NCBI GenBank assembly: GCA_000341795.1
Contig: AODO01000014.1
Span: 124,001-188,000 of the forward strand
Direction of reading: 5' to 3'
Length of the DNA: 64,000 nt
Source of the DNA: Rhodococcus triatomae BKS 15-14
GTDB lineage: Bacteria > Actinomycetota > Actinomycetes > Mycobacteriales > Mycobacteriaceae
The translations under genes and the position numbers were made by a program. The notes beneath the pieces are model-generated. The model did not search any database, was not told the DNA's origin, and saw only the letters and a program-made list of their open reading frames with translations. Of the stretch, positions 1 through 9,563 are shown one piece after another (positions within the stretch are counted from its first letter, which is position 1; each line of letters starts with the position of its first letter).

Positions 1-17
1 TTCCGGGTCGTGGTCAA
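1..17 (-). CDS. Start of an unidentified leftward gene (partial)
   Basis: A perfect Shine-Dalgarno sequence, AAGGAGG, lies on the minus strand at 31-25, eight bases before a TTG codon at 17-15. This suggests that a leftward gene begins here and runs off the window. Only about five codons are visible (Met-Thr-Thr-Thr-Arg), so no function can be given. It would be the next gene after the acyl-CoA dehydrogenase on the same strand, 61 bases away, and probably in its operon. An alternative ATG start at 47-45 is in the same frame but lacks a comparable ribosome site. Confidence 0.35.
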
Positions 18-78
18 CGGGGAGCCTCCTTCACGGCTGTCGAGCATAGGCGCCCGCGATCGGGAGCCGGACCGCTCG

Positions 79-1224
79 TCAGAGTCCGTACGTCTTGCCG
101 ATGATGTCGCGCTGGATCTCGCTGGTGCCCCCGAAGATGGTCGAGACCAGCGCCGACCGGACATGCTTCTCCATGTCGAATTCGGCCGCGTAGCCGTACC
201 CACCCATCATCTGCATGCCGTCGAGCGCGACCCGCCGCGCCGTCTCGGTCGCCTTGAGCTTCGCCATGGAGGCCTCCCGTGGCAGCAGCACGTCGGGATT
301 GGCGTCCGCCTGCCGGGCGACGCTGTAGACGAGCAGCTTCGTGCACTCGATCTCGGTGGCGAGGTCGGCGATGCGGTGCCGCAGCGCCTGGAAGGTGCCG
401 ATGGGCCGCCCGAACTGCTTGCGCTGCGAGACGAACCCGAGCACATCCTCGAACGCGCGCTCGGCGGCCCCGAGCGCCATCGCCGACAGGATCAGCCGCT
501 CGAAGTTCAGCCCGGTCATCAGCTGGCGCCAGCCGCCGCCGACCTCGCCGACCACCGCGTCCTCGGGGAGTACGCAGTCGGTGAAGTAGAGGTCGTTGGT
601 CTCCTTCTGGCCACCCATCAGTTCGATCGGGCTGATCGTCAGCCCGGGAGTGTCGGTGGGCACGTGGAACATCGTCAGTCCCTCGTGCTTGTTCTCGCCA
701 CGGCTGGTCCGGGCCACCAGCAGGATGTTCTCGGAGATGTGCGCGTTCGAGCACCACGTCTTCTGCCCGGTGACGACCCAGCCGTCGGAGGTCTTCTCCG
801 CTTTCGTGCTCAGGTTGCCGACGTCGGAGCCGGCTTCGGGCTCCGACATGGAGATCGACTGGGAGACGCCGGAGACGATGCCCCGCAGCACCGCCTCCTT
901 CTGCGCCTCGGTGCCGTACTTCGCGTACGCGCCGCCGGTGATCAGGGTGGGCCCGATCGCGCCGATCGGGGCCATCCCGCGCGCGGTCTCCTCCAGCAGG
1001 ATGCACATGTCGACCATCGTCGCGTCGGAGCCGCCGTACTCCTCGGGCACCGTGAGGCCCAGCCAGCCGAGATCGGCCATCTTGGAATAGACACCCTGGT
1101 TGTGGTTGTGCGCGCCGTGGTCGGTGAGCTGGTCGCGCTTCTCCCGGGAGCCCGCCTCGCGCTTGCAGAAATCGGTGACGGCCTGCGCGAAGGCCCGCTG
1201 CTCGGTGGTGAAGTCGACGCTCAT
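79..1224 (-). CDS. Acyl-CoA dehydrogenase (FadE family)
   Basis: This 381-residue flavoprotein fits the acyl-CoA dehydrogenase family, which introduces the alpha-beta double bond into acyl-CoA in beta-oxidation or related catabolism. The ATG at 1224 is preceded by AGGAG at a good distance; the frame stays open upstream but that part does not look like family sequence. Visible features are the middle-domain motif SEPEAGSD (about 127-134), the QRKQFGRPIG stretch before the C-terminal helices, and the terminal GGTSEIQRDIIGK motif. The Glu that acts as base in medium- and short-chain enzymes (Y-E-G-T) is Gly here (F-G-G-T). Glu242 in NFERLI sits where isovaleryl- and long-chain acyl-CoA dehydrogenases carry their catalytic Glu. 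The family is clear; the substrate is unknown. It is divergent from the aldehyde dehydrogenase. Confidence 0.93.
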   Translation of the reverse strand: MSVDFTTEQRAFAQAVTDFCKREAGSREKRDQLTDHGAHNHNQGVYSKMADLGWLGLTVPEEYGGSDATMVDMCILLEETARGMAPIGAIGPTLITGGAYAKYGTEAQKEAVLRGIVSGVSQSISMSEPEAGSDVGNLSTKAEKTSDGWVVTGQKTWCSNAHISENILLVARTSRGENKHEGLTMFHVPTDTPGLTISPIELMGGQKETNDLYFTDCVLPEDAVVGEVGGGWRQLMTGLNFERLILSAMALGAAERAFEDVLGFVSQRKQFGRPIGTFQALRHRIADLATEIECTKLLVYSVARQADANPDVLLPREASMAKLKATETARRVALDGMQMMGGYGYAAEFDMEKHVRSALVSTIFGGTSEIQRDIIGKTYGL

Positions 1225-1457
1225 CGTCTCTCCTGGGGTCAGGGTGGTGGTCGCGGGGTGGCCGTCCTCTTGCCTGCGGACCGGGCACGGCCTAGTGTGA
1301 CGGCCACAACAGTAAGACAAATCAAATATATGTGATGTGATTTCGGTCCGGAAGGGTTCGAACCCGCCCAGGATCGACACAGGCCAGACCGGTTCGACCC
1401 GGCTACGCGATCGAATCCGGCTCACATCAATCGCCACACCGACGGAGGAACACCCCC
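1225..1457. promoter_or_regulatory. Divergent promoter region, fadE / aldehyde dehydrogenase
   Basis: This 233-bp gap separates two divergent genes and must hold both promoters. It contains an island of A and T (about 1311-1343) that stands out from the GC-rich surroundings. Inside it, AAATCA at 1319-1324 is mirrored by TGATTT at 1338-1343, a possible operator. I could not place -35 and -10 boxes confidently. Confidence 0.4.
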
Positions 1458-2978
1458 ATGTCCCAGGGGACCGACAACAAGCCGAGCACCGCACCGGCAC
1501 CCGAGACCGCCGCGACCTTCGCCTCCCTCGACCCGCGGACGGGCAAGGTTCTCGCGGAGTACCCGATCCACGATCTCGACGACGTGACCGCCGCCGTCAA
1601 GCGCGCTCGCGACGCATCGGTGTGGTGGGCGGCACTCGGCTTCGACGGCCGCAAGAAGTGGCTCCAGAAGTGGAAGTCCGCGATCGCCCGCGACGCGCAG
1701 TCCCTCGCCGAGGTCATGTCCGCCGAGACCGGCAAGCCCATCGACGACGCCGTGCTCGAGATCATGCTCGCCGTCGAACATCTCGACTGGGCGTCGAAGA
1801 ACGCAGGCAAGGTGCTCGGCCGCAAGAAGGTCCCGTCGGGCATGGTCAGCGTCAATCAGGAGGCCACGCTCTACTACCAGCCGTTCGGCGTCGTCGGCGT
1901 CATCGGCCCCTGGAACTACCCGGTGTTCACCCCCATGGGCTCGATCGCGTACGCCCTGGCCGCCGGCAACGCCATCGTGTTCAAGCCCAGCGAGTTGACC
2001 CCCGGCGTCGGCGCGTGGCTCGCGGACAAGTGGAAGGCACTCGTCCCGAACCAGCCCGTGTTCCAGGTCGTCACGGGACTCGGTGCCACCGGTGGCGCGC
2101 TCGTCGAGGCCGGCGTGGACAAGATCGCCTTCACCGGCTCCGGGCCGACCGCGAAGAAGGTCATGGCCGCCTGCGCCAAGACCCTCACGCCGATGGTTGC
2201 CGAGGGCGGCGGCAAGGACGCGATGCTCGTCGCCGCCGACGCCGACCTCGATGCCGCTGCCGGTTTCGCGGTCTTCGGCGGCATGGGCAACGCCGGACAG
2301 ACCTGCGTCGGCGTCGAGCGGATCTACGTCGCCGACGAGGTCTACGACGCGTTCGTCCGCAAGCTCACCGACAAGGCGTCGCGGCTGCGTGTCGGCGGCG
2401 CCAAGGACTCGTCGTACGGCCCGATGACCCTCGACCGGCAGAACGCCATCGTCAAGGGGCAGGTCGAGGACGCGCTCGACAAGGGCGCGCACGCTCTCCT
2501 CGGCGGTCGAGAGTCGTTGCGAGAGCCGTACATCGACCCGGTCATCCTTGGCGACGTCCCCGAGGACAGCACCGCCATGACGGAGGAGACCTTCGGTCCC
2601 ATGCTCGCCGTCAACCGGATGCGTGACCTCGAGGACGGTGTCGAGAAGGCCAACGCGGCGAACTTCGGTCTCGCGGCGTCGATCTTCACCAAGGACAAGG
2701 CTCGCGCCGTCCGGGCCGCGGAGAACCTGCGCACCGGCATGGTGTCCATCAACTCGGTGCTCGGCTTCGCCGGTGTCGCGGCGTTGCCCTTCGGCGGTGT
2801 GGGCGAATCCGGATTCGGCCGCATCCACGGTGCCGACGGCCTGCGCGAGTTCGCCCGCACCAAGTCCGTCACCCGCCAGAAGTTCAACGCTCCGCTGAAC
2901 CTGCTCACCATGGAGCGCAAGGCCCGCGACATGAAGATCGCGGCCTGGATGCTGAAGACCCTGCACGGCAAGGGCTGA
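1458..2978 (+). CDS. NAD(P)-dependent aldehyde dehydrogenase
   Basis: This 506-residue protein belongs to the aldehyde dehydrogenase superfamily, which oxidises aldehydes to carboxylic acids through a thioester on a catalytic Cys. The sequence shows the cofactor-binding run GVIGPWNYP, the FTGSGPTAKKV segment, the general-base Glu249 in AEGGGKDA and the nucleophile Cys283 in GQTCVG. The ATG at 1458 has GGAGG nine bases upstream. The C-terminal tail is basic and partly amphipathic, as in some fatty-aldehyde dehydrogenases, but this is weak evidence for substrate. Given the neighbouring acyl-CoA dehydrogenase and wax ester synthases, a fatty aldehyde is a reasonable guess; succinic semialdehyde or another substrate cannot be excluded. 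A very strong terminator follows directly. Confidence 0.93.
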   Translation: MSQGTDNKPSTAPAPETAATFASLDPRTGKVLAEYPIHDLDDVTAAVKRARDASVWWAALGFDGRKKWLQKWKSAIARDAQSLAEVMSAETGKPIDDAVLEIMLAVEHLDWASKNAGKVLGRKKVPSGMVSVNQEATLYYQPFGVVGVIGPWNYPVFTPMGSIAYALAAGNAIVFKPSELTPGVGAWLADKWKALVPNQPVFQVVTGLGATGGALVEAGVDKIAFTGSGPTAKKVMAACAKTLTPMVAEGGGKDAMLVAADADLDAAAGFAVFGGMGNAGQTCVGVERIYVADEVYDAFVRKLTDKASRLRVGGAKDSSYGPMTLDRQNAIVKGQVEDALDKGAHALLGGRESLREPYIDPVILGDVPEDSTAMTEETFGPMLAVNRMRDLEDGVEKANAANFGLAASIFTKDKARAVRAAENLRTGMVSINSVLGFAGVAALPFGGVGESGFGRIHGADGLREFARTKSVTRQKFNAPLNLLTMERKARDMKIAAWMLKTLHGKG

Positions 2979-2987
2979 CGGCCCGCC

Positions 2988-3033
2988 CCGCGCCTCCACC
3001 GGTTCGTTTCGTGTCGAACCGGTGGAGGCGCGG
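2988..3033 (+). terminator. Strong hairpin terminator after aldehyde dehydrogenase
   Basis: A perfect 19-bp stem (2988-3006 pairing with 3015-3033) with an 8-base loop starts ten bases after the stop codon. There is no clear T tract, which is common in high-GC actinobacteria. It separates the dehydrogenase from the downstream acyltransferase pair, which therefore probably has its own promoter in 3034-3099. Confidence 0.8.
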
Positions 3034-3099
3034 CCGCCGCTATACGCTTCGTTGCGGCCGACGGCCCAACCCGGGACTCGGCGCGATCAGGAGGCATTC

Positions 3100-4512
3100 G
3101 TGCGGCAACTGAAGCCCAAGGATGCCTGGTTCGTGTACGCGGACACTCCGCGTTTCCGCCAGGCGTACCTGTCCGCGTTCGTACTGACCCCCGACGACGC
3201 CACCGGACGACTGCCCGATCGCGGCGAGATCACCCACTGGTTCGAACAGCGCGCCGTCCTGCCCCTGCTGCGGCAACGGCTCCTGCGGGTTCCGCTCGAC
3301 CTCGACCATCCCTACTGGGTGGACGACCCCGACTTCGCTGTCGATCGGCACCTTCACTTCCACGGCGAGCGCGGATGGGACGAGTCCCGCACCATGGTCG
3401 CGGACATCTCCACCGAGCCGATGGACGAGCGTCGCCCGCTCTGGGAACTGCACGTGGTCGAGCGAGTACACGGGGTGCCGGAGACCACCGGCCCCACCAT
3501 GATGGTCGTGCTGAAGATGCACCACGCGATGACCGACGGCATCGGCAGCGCCATCGTGACGACGACCCTCTTCGGTGATGCACTGCCGCAGGCCCCGGAC
3601 GTGGCACCGCGGCCCCGGGTGCCGGGCGACCCCGAACTCGTGCTGCGGGCGCTGGGCCACGTCCCGCGCACCGTCGCCGACGCCGTCTCCGCCGTCCGAC
3701 GGGCACGTGCGAACTGGCGGGAGCTCCAGATCGCGCGCGCCGACGCCGCCTATCCGATTCCCGGGCAGGAACGCACTCCGACGCCACTCGACGGGCCGGT
3801 CGGCCCGCGCCGGGTGTTGGAGGCGGTGCACTTCGCACTCCCCGAGGTCCAGGAGATCAAGGCGCGGATCGGTGGCGTCACGGTCAACGACCTGATGTTG
3901 ACCGTCGTCGGCGGGGCGATGCACACCTACCTGGTCGAGCAGGGGCACACCCCGCCCGGATCCCTCGCGGCCTCGGCCCCGATGTCGATCCGCGGCACGG
4001 GTACCGCGTCCGGCGACCAGTCGAACAACAAATTCGTCATGATGGTCGTTGACCTGCGGACCGACATCACGGACCCGGTCGCGCGTGCCCGCGCCGTGCA
4101 CGAGGCCGTCCTCGGCGAACGAGAACGGCTCGCCTCGCCCGCCGAAGCGGCCGTGGCCCTGGTCGACTACATGTTCCCCGGGTGGGTGTTCCGTCTCGCC
4201 CGCCGGGTGCGGTCGTGGCAGGGCGCCGATCCCCAGGGTGTCGGCCGCAGACCGTTCAACACCTTCGTCAGCAGTGTGCCCCGCGAGATCAACGAGGTTC
4301 GAGTCGCGGGAGCCACCTGCGTTCACTCGTTCGGGATCGGACCGCTCGACGGGACGGGTACCGGGCACGCGGTCGGAGCGGTCGGCGAGCGACTCGGCCT
4401 GAACGTCGCTGCCGACCCGGACCTGCTCACCGACTCCCGCCGCTACGCGGAGCTGCTCCGGCAGTCCTACGCCGAACTCCGGGACGCCGCACGCTCGCTC
4501 GCCGTGACCTGA
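3100..4512 (+). CDS. WS/DGAT acyltransferase 1 (wax ester / triacylglycerol synthase)
   Basis: This 470-residue protein is a wax ester synthase / acyl-CoA:diacylglycerol acyltransferase, which makes storage lipid at the membrane from acyl-CoA and a fatty alcohol or diacylglycerol. The catalytic HHxxxDG motif is HHAMTDG at residues 141-147. The family signature VNDLMLTVVGGA and the conserved C-terminal segment are also present, and length is typical. I chose the GTG at 3100: AGGAGG ends six bases before it, and the protein then begins VRQLKPKDAWFVYAD, matching the start of its downstream paralogue. Longer in-frame starts reach back into the terminator region and are unlikely. It is followed 76 bases later by a second copy. 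Confidence 0.93.
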   Translation: MRQLKPKDAWFVYADTPRFRQAYLSAFVLTPDDATGRLPDRGEITHWFEQRAVLPLLRQRLLRVPLDLDHPYWVDDPDFAVDRHLHFHGERGWDESRTMVADISTEPMDERRPLWELHVVERVHGVPETTGPTMMVVLKMHHAMTDGIGSAIVTTTLFGDALPQAPDVAPRPRVPGDPELVLRALGHVPRTVADAVSAVRRARANWRELQIARADAAYPIPGQERTPTPLDGPVGPRRVLEAVHFALPEVQEIKARIGGVTVNDLMLTVVGGAMHTYLVEQGHTPPGSLAASAPMSIRGTGTASGDQSNNKFVMMVVDLRTDITDPVARARAVHEAVLGERERLASPAEAAVALVDYMFPGWVFRLARRVRSWQGADPQGVGRRPFNTFVSSVPREINEVRVAGATCVHSFGIGPLDGTGTGHAVGAVGERLGLNVAADPDLLTDSRRYAELLRQSYAELRDAARSLAVT

Positions 4513-4588
4513 CCACGTCGGATCGTCCGAGTGAGCCCGCGTGACCGGGCCACCGACCCTCGACACCAGCCGAACGAAAGCGCCTACC

Positions 4589-5992
4589 GTGCAACAGATG
4601 TCGCCCCAGGACGCGTGGTTCCTGTACGCGGACGGTCCGCGTTTCCGCCATGCCTACGTCTCGGTGTACGCGTTCGCTCCCGACGACGGCTCGGACCGGC
4701 TCCCGTCGCCCGAGGAGTCGGCGCTGTGGATCGCGCAGCGCGCGAATCTGCCCGTCCTCCGCCGGCGTCTCGTGCGGACCCCGCTCGACCTCGCCCGTCC
4801 CTACTGGGTCGAGGATCCCGACACCGACGTCTCCGCCCACGTCCACGTCCACGACCCGATGACGTGGGACGGACTGCGGGAGTTCCTGGCGGTGCTGGCG
4901 TCCGCGCCGATGGACTACACCCGCCCGCTCTGGGAAGCCCATGTCGTCGCCCGGGTGGACGCCGTCCCCGGTGTGCCTCGACCCGTCACCGTGGTCGCCG
5001 TCAAGATCCACCACTGCGCCGCGGACGGGGTGGCGAGCGGCGAGGTCACCAGAGCGTTCTTCGGAGACGACCCGACCGGCACCGCGGACGGTCACGGCGG
5101 TCGGACACCCGGGCGAGGGGAGCTCCTCGTCCGTGCTCTCGCCGGCGCGCCCCGCGGTGTCGGACGCGTCGTCACCGCTGCCCGATCCGCGAGATCGGCA
5201 CGGCTCGCCCAGGTCGCCGCGCGGGAGTCGGCGTCGTATCCGCTTCCCCCGCAACGCCGTACCCCGACCTCGCTGGACGGACCGGTCGGTCCCGGCCGGA
5301 TCTTCGACGTGGCGACCTTCTCGCTGGCGGAGATGCAGGAGGTCAAGGCACGGATCGGCGACGTGACGATCAACGACCTGATCCTGACCGTCGTCGGGGG
5401 TGCGCTGCGGGCGTACCTTGCCGAGCAGGGGGAGACGCCGGACGGTTCGCTCGCGGCGTCGGTACCGATGACGGTCCGTGGCGCGCAACCACATTCGGAC
5501 TCGAACAACCAGTTCGTGATGACGGTGGTCGACGTGAACACCGAGATCGCGGATCCGATCGCCCGTGCGAGAGCCGTCCACGACGCGGTGCTCGGCGAGC
5601 GGAGGCGGATGACGGTCCCGGCCGAGGCCGCAGTTCTCGCGACCGATTTCGTTCTGCCCGGCTGGATGTTCCGGGTCGCCAGGTGGCTCGAGCAGCGCCG
5701 TGGCGTGGCACCGGCCGGCGTCGTCGCGCGACCGTTCAACACGTTCGTCACCAGCGTGCCGCGGCGTACCACACCGTTGCGCCTGCTCGACGCGACCGCG
5801 GTGATGGCGTTCGGTACGAGCACCCTGGACGGTACGGGCACCTCGCACTCGGTCGGATCCACCGGAGACGTCCTCGCCCTGAACATCACCGCGGATCCCG
5901 CGCTGCTGCGCGATTCCCGGCGTTATGCGGACCTGCTCCGGCAGTCGTACGCAGAGTTGCGGGATGCGGCGTTCGCGATGGCGCAGGGCTGA
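4589..5992 (+). CDS. WS/DGAT acyltransferase 2 (wax ester / triacylglycerol synthase)
   Basis: This second WS/DGAT family enzyme, 467 residues, is clearly a tandem duplicate of the gene before it: the N-termini align, and the catalytic motif HHCAADG falls at the same residues, 141-147. It too should esterify acyl-CoA to a long-chain alcohol or diacylglycerol. The GTG at 4589 was chosen because it gives the same N-terminus as the paralogue (VQQMSPQDAWFLYAD); an in-frame GTG at 4541 would add 16 residues that match nothing in the paralogue. The ribosome site is weak. The gene is probably co-transcribed with copy 1 and converges on the TetR gene, only 34 bases away. Confidence 0.92.
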   Translation: MQQMSPQDAWFLYADGPRFRHAYVSVYAFAPDDGSDRLPSPEESALWIAQRANLPVLRRRLVRTPLDLARPYWVEDPDTDVSAHVHVHDPMTWDGLREFLAVLASAPMDYTRPLWEAHVVARVDAVPGVPRPVTVVAVKIHHCAADGVASGEVTRAFFGDDPTGTADGHGGRTPGRGELLVRALAGAPRGVGRVVTAARSARSARLAQVAARESASYPLPPQRRTPTSLDGPVGPGRIFDVATFSLAEMQEVKARIGDVTINDLILTVVGGALRAYLAEQGETPDGSLAASVPMTVRGAQPHSDSNNQFVMTVVDVNTEIADPIARARAVHDAVLGERRRMTVPAEAAVLATDFVLPGWMFRVARWLEQRRGVAPAGVVARPFNTFVTSVPRRTTPLRLLDATAVMAFGTSTLDGTGTSHSVGSTGDVLALNITADPALLRDSRRYADLLRQSYAELRDAAFAMAQG

Positions 5993-6026
5993 TCCGCCGG
6001 CTCCGCGGCGCTCGACGGTGGCGCGC

Positions 6027-7253
6027 TCAGCTGTGCAGGACGGTGAGCATGAGTTTCTGCATGCGGCCGCGCGCCTGAGCGCCGGTGTCGAAGCGCATCT
6101 GCCGACCGACGTCGAGCGTCTGGCCGAGCGCCGCGTGAACGAGGAACCGGGCCTCCGCCTGCTGACGTTCGGGGTGCACCGCGGTCAGCAGGTTCACCCA
6201 CTCCTCGATGTGCAGGCGCTGGACGTTGCGCAAGCTCGTCCGCTCCGTAGCCGGGAGGTTCCCGATCTCGGCGAAGTAGACCGCGATCACGTCGGGGTGA
6301 GCGAACGCGAGGTCGATGTACGCGCTCGTGAGCCGCTCCAACGCCTCGGCGGGATCGGTGGTGCTGCCGAGTGCGGACTGGGTGGCCACCGCCAGCCGAT
6401 CCGCGGCCCGGTAGAACGCTGCGGCGAGCAGGTCCGCCTTGCTCGGGAAGTGCCGGTACACGCTGGACGCGTTGATGCCGGCCGCCGCGCCGATCTCCTC
6501 GATGCTCGACTCGTGATAGCCGCGGCGATCGAAGATCTTCATCGCCTCCGTGAGCAGCAGTTCACGCTTCGACGTCACCGACAGGCCCCCGGAAGCCGGG
6601 TCGTCGATGGTGGTCTGCGCGGGAGCCGCAGCGCCGAGGTCGCAGCGCAGCACCGCCCACGCCGCCCGGTGCAGCAGTTTCTCGACGCGCCGATTCGCCA
6701 GCGTCGCGCGGTGCGCGGTGATGCTGCCGATCACGCTGAGGGTGGACGCCGCGATCGCCCCGGTGTCGGACGCGGTCAGTTCGGGGCGCATCTCCAGCAG
6801 CGGGGCGGTGAGGGTGGCGTTGAGCGCAGCGAAGTCCGCCCGCATCAGCGCGCGATCGTCGGGCTGGAGGTAACGGCCCTCCCAACGGTAGAGACCACCG
6901 GTGGTGCGGTTCTCGATCGTGGTGGTCAGCAGCGCGCGCACGATGGCGTCGAGCCGGCGCTCGGGATCGGAATCCGCCTCCGCCTCGACCGCGCCTTCGG
7001 CGGCGGCGCGCAGGGACCCCACCGTGCCGAGCGCGGCCTGCACGAACAGCGCGTACTTGTTGGGGAAGTGCCGGTAGAGCGCGGGGCCGGAGATACCGAG
7101 CCGTGCGGCGATGTCGTCGACGCCGACCGCGTGATAGCCGCGCTCGCTGAATGCCTCGGCGGCGACCAGTGCGATCTGGGCCTTGCGGTTCTTCGGGCGT
7201 TTGCGAGGTGCCGACGGGTCCGGAACCGACCGACTGCGGGTCGATTGCGTCAT
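6027..7253 (-). CDS. Tandem TetR-family transcriptional regulator (two HTH domains)
   Basis: This 408-residue regulator is twice the usual TetR length and is two TetR units in one chain. The first helix-turn-helix is at about residues 24-68 (GISGPALYRHFPNKYALF), followed by a ligand-binding helical region. The second is at about 229-273 (GINASSVYRHFPSKADLL), with its own C-terminal region. The ATG at 7253 has AGGAGG upstream. Such fused TetR proteins are known in mycolic-acid actinobacteria and tend to control fatty acid or CoA-thioester metabolism. The gene is divergent from the nitronate monooxygenase-like gene across a 356-bp gap with palindromes, so autoregulation and control of that operon, perhaps also fadD5-mce, are plausible. 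A single polypeptide carrying two DNA-binding heads could bind DNA without dimerising. Confidence 0.93.
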   Translation of the reverse strand: MTQSTRSRSVPDPSAPRKRPKNRKAQIALVAAEAFSERGYHAVGVDDIAARLGISGPALYRHFPNKYALFVQAALGTVGSLRAAAEGAVEAEADSDPERRLDAIVRALLTTTIENRTTGGLYRWEGRYLQPDDRALMRADFAALNATLTAPLLEMRPELTASDTGAIAASTLSVIGSITAHRATLANRRVEKLLHRAAWAVLRCDLGAAAPAQTTIDDPASGGLSVTSKRELLLTEAMKIFDRRGYHESSIEEIGAAAGINASSVYRHFPSKADLLAAAFYRAADRLAVATQSALGSTTDPAEALERLTSAYIDLAFAHPDVIAVYFAEIGNLPATERTSLRNVQRLHIEEWVNLLTAVHPERQQAEARFLVHAALGQTLDVGRQMRFDTGAQARGRMQKLMLTVLHS

Positions 7254-9396
<2,143 letters not shown>

Positions 9397-9408
9397 GCGC
9401 GCCGGCGT

Positions 9409-9430
9409 CCCGGGGACTCGCATCCCCGGG
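9409..9430 (+). terminator. Candidate terminator after the crotonase gene
   Basis: A perfect 8-bp stem, CCCGGGGA (9409-9416) with TCCCCGGG (9423-9430), encloses a 6-base loop and starts 13 bases after the stop codon. No T tract follows. It may end the two-gene operon before fadD5. A second, smaller stem of 6 bp lies at 9469-9485. Confidence 0.5.
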
Positions 9431-9456
9431 GCGGCGGTGTCCGAATTTGCGAATAC

Positions 9457-9466
9457 TTGTTAACAA
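9457..9466. promoter_or_regulatory. Palindrome in the fadD5 upstream region
   Basis: TTGTTAACAA is a perfect 10-bp palindrome about 100 bases before the fadD5 start. Its GTTAAC core also occurs beside the palindrome in the tetR divergent region (7428-7433), which makes a shared regulator conceivable. A -10-like CATAAT lies downstream at 9495-9500, without a convincing -35 box. Confidence 0.35.
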
Positions 9467-9563
9467 AACGGCCCCATTCGGGCCGCTTCGTTGCCATAAT
9501 CGACCACAACCGGAGAGGCGCCCCACCGCGCCGAACAGCTCCGTGACAGGGAAGGCCACGACG

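Noticed and set aside
10-1335. Plus-strand open frame opposite the acyl-CoA dehydrogenase
   Set aside because: The minus strand here gives a full acyl-CoA dehydrogenase with a ribosome site; the plus-strand frame has no recognisable domain.
5993-6026. Bidirectional terminator between the convergent WS/DGAT and tetR genes
   Set aside because: Only a 5-bp stem can be drawn in the 34-base gap, too weak to call.
9457-9466. KstR-type operator controlling the mce locus
   Set aside because: The palindrome does not fit the AACnnGTT pattern known for KstR, and no steroid genes are nearby.
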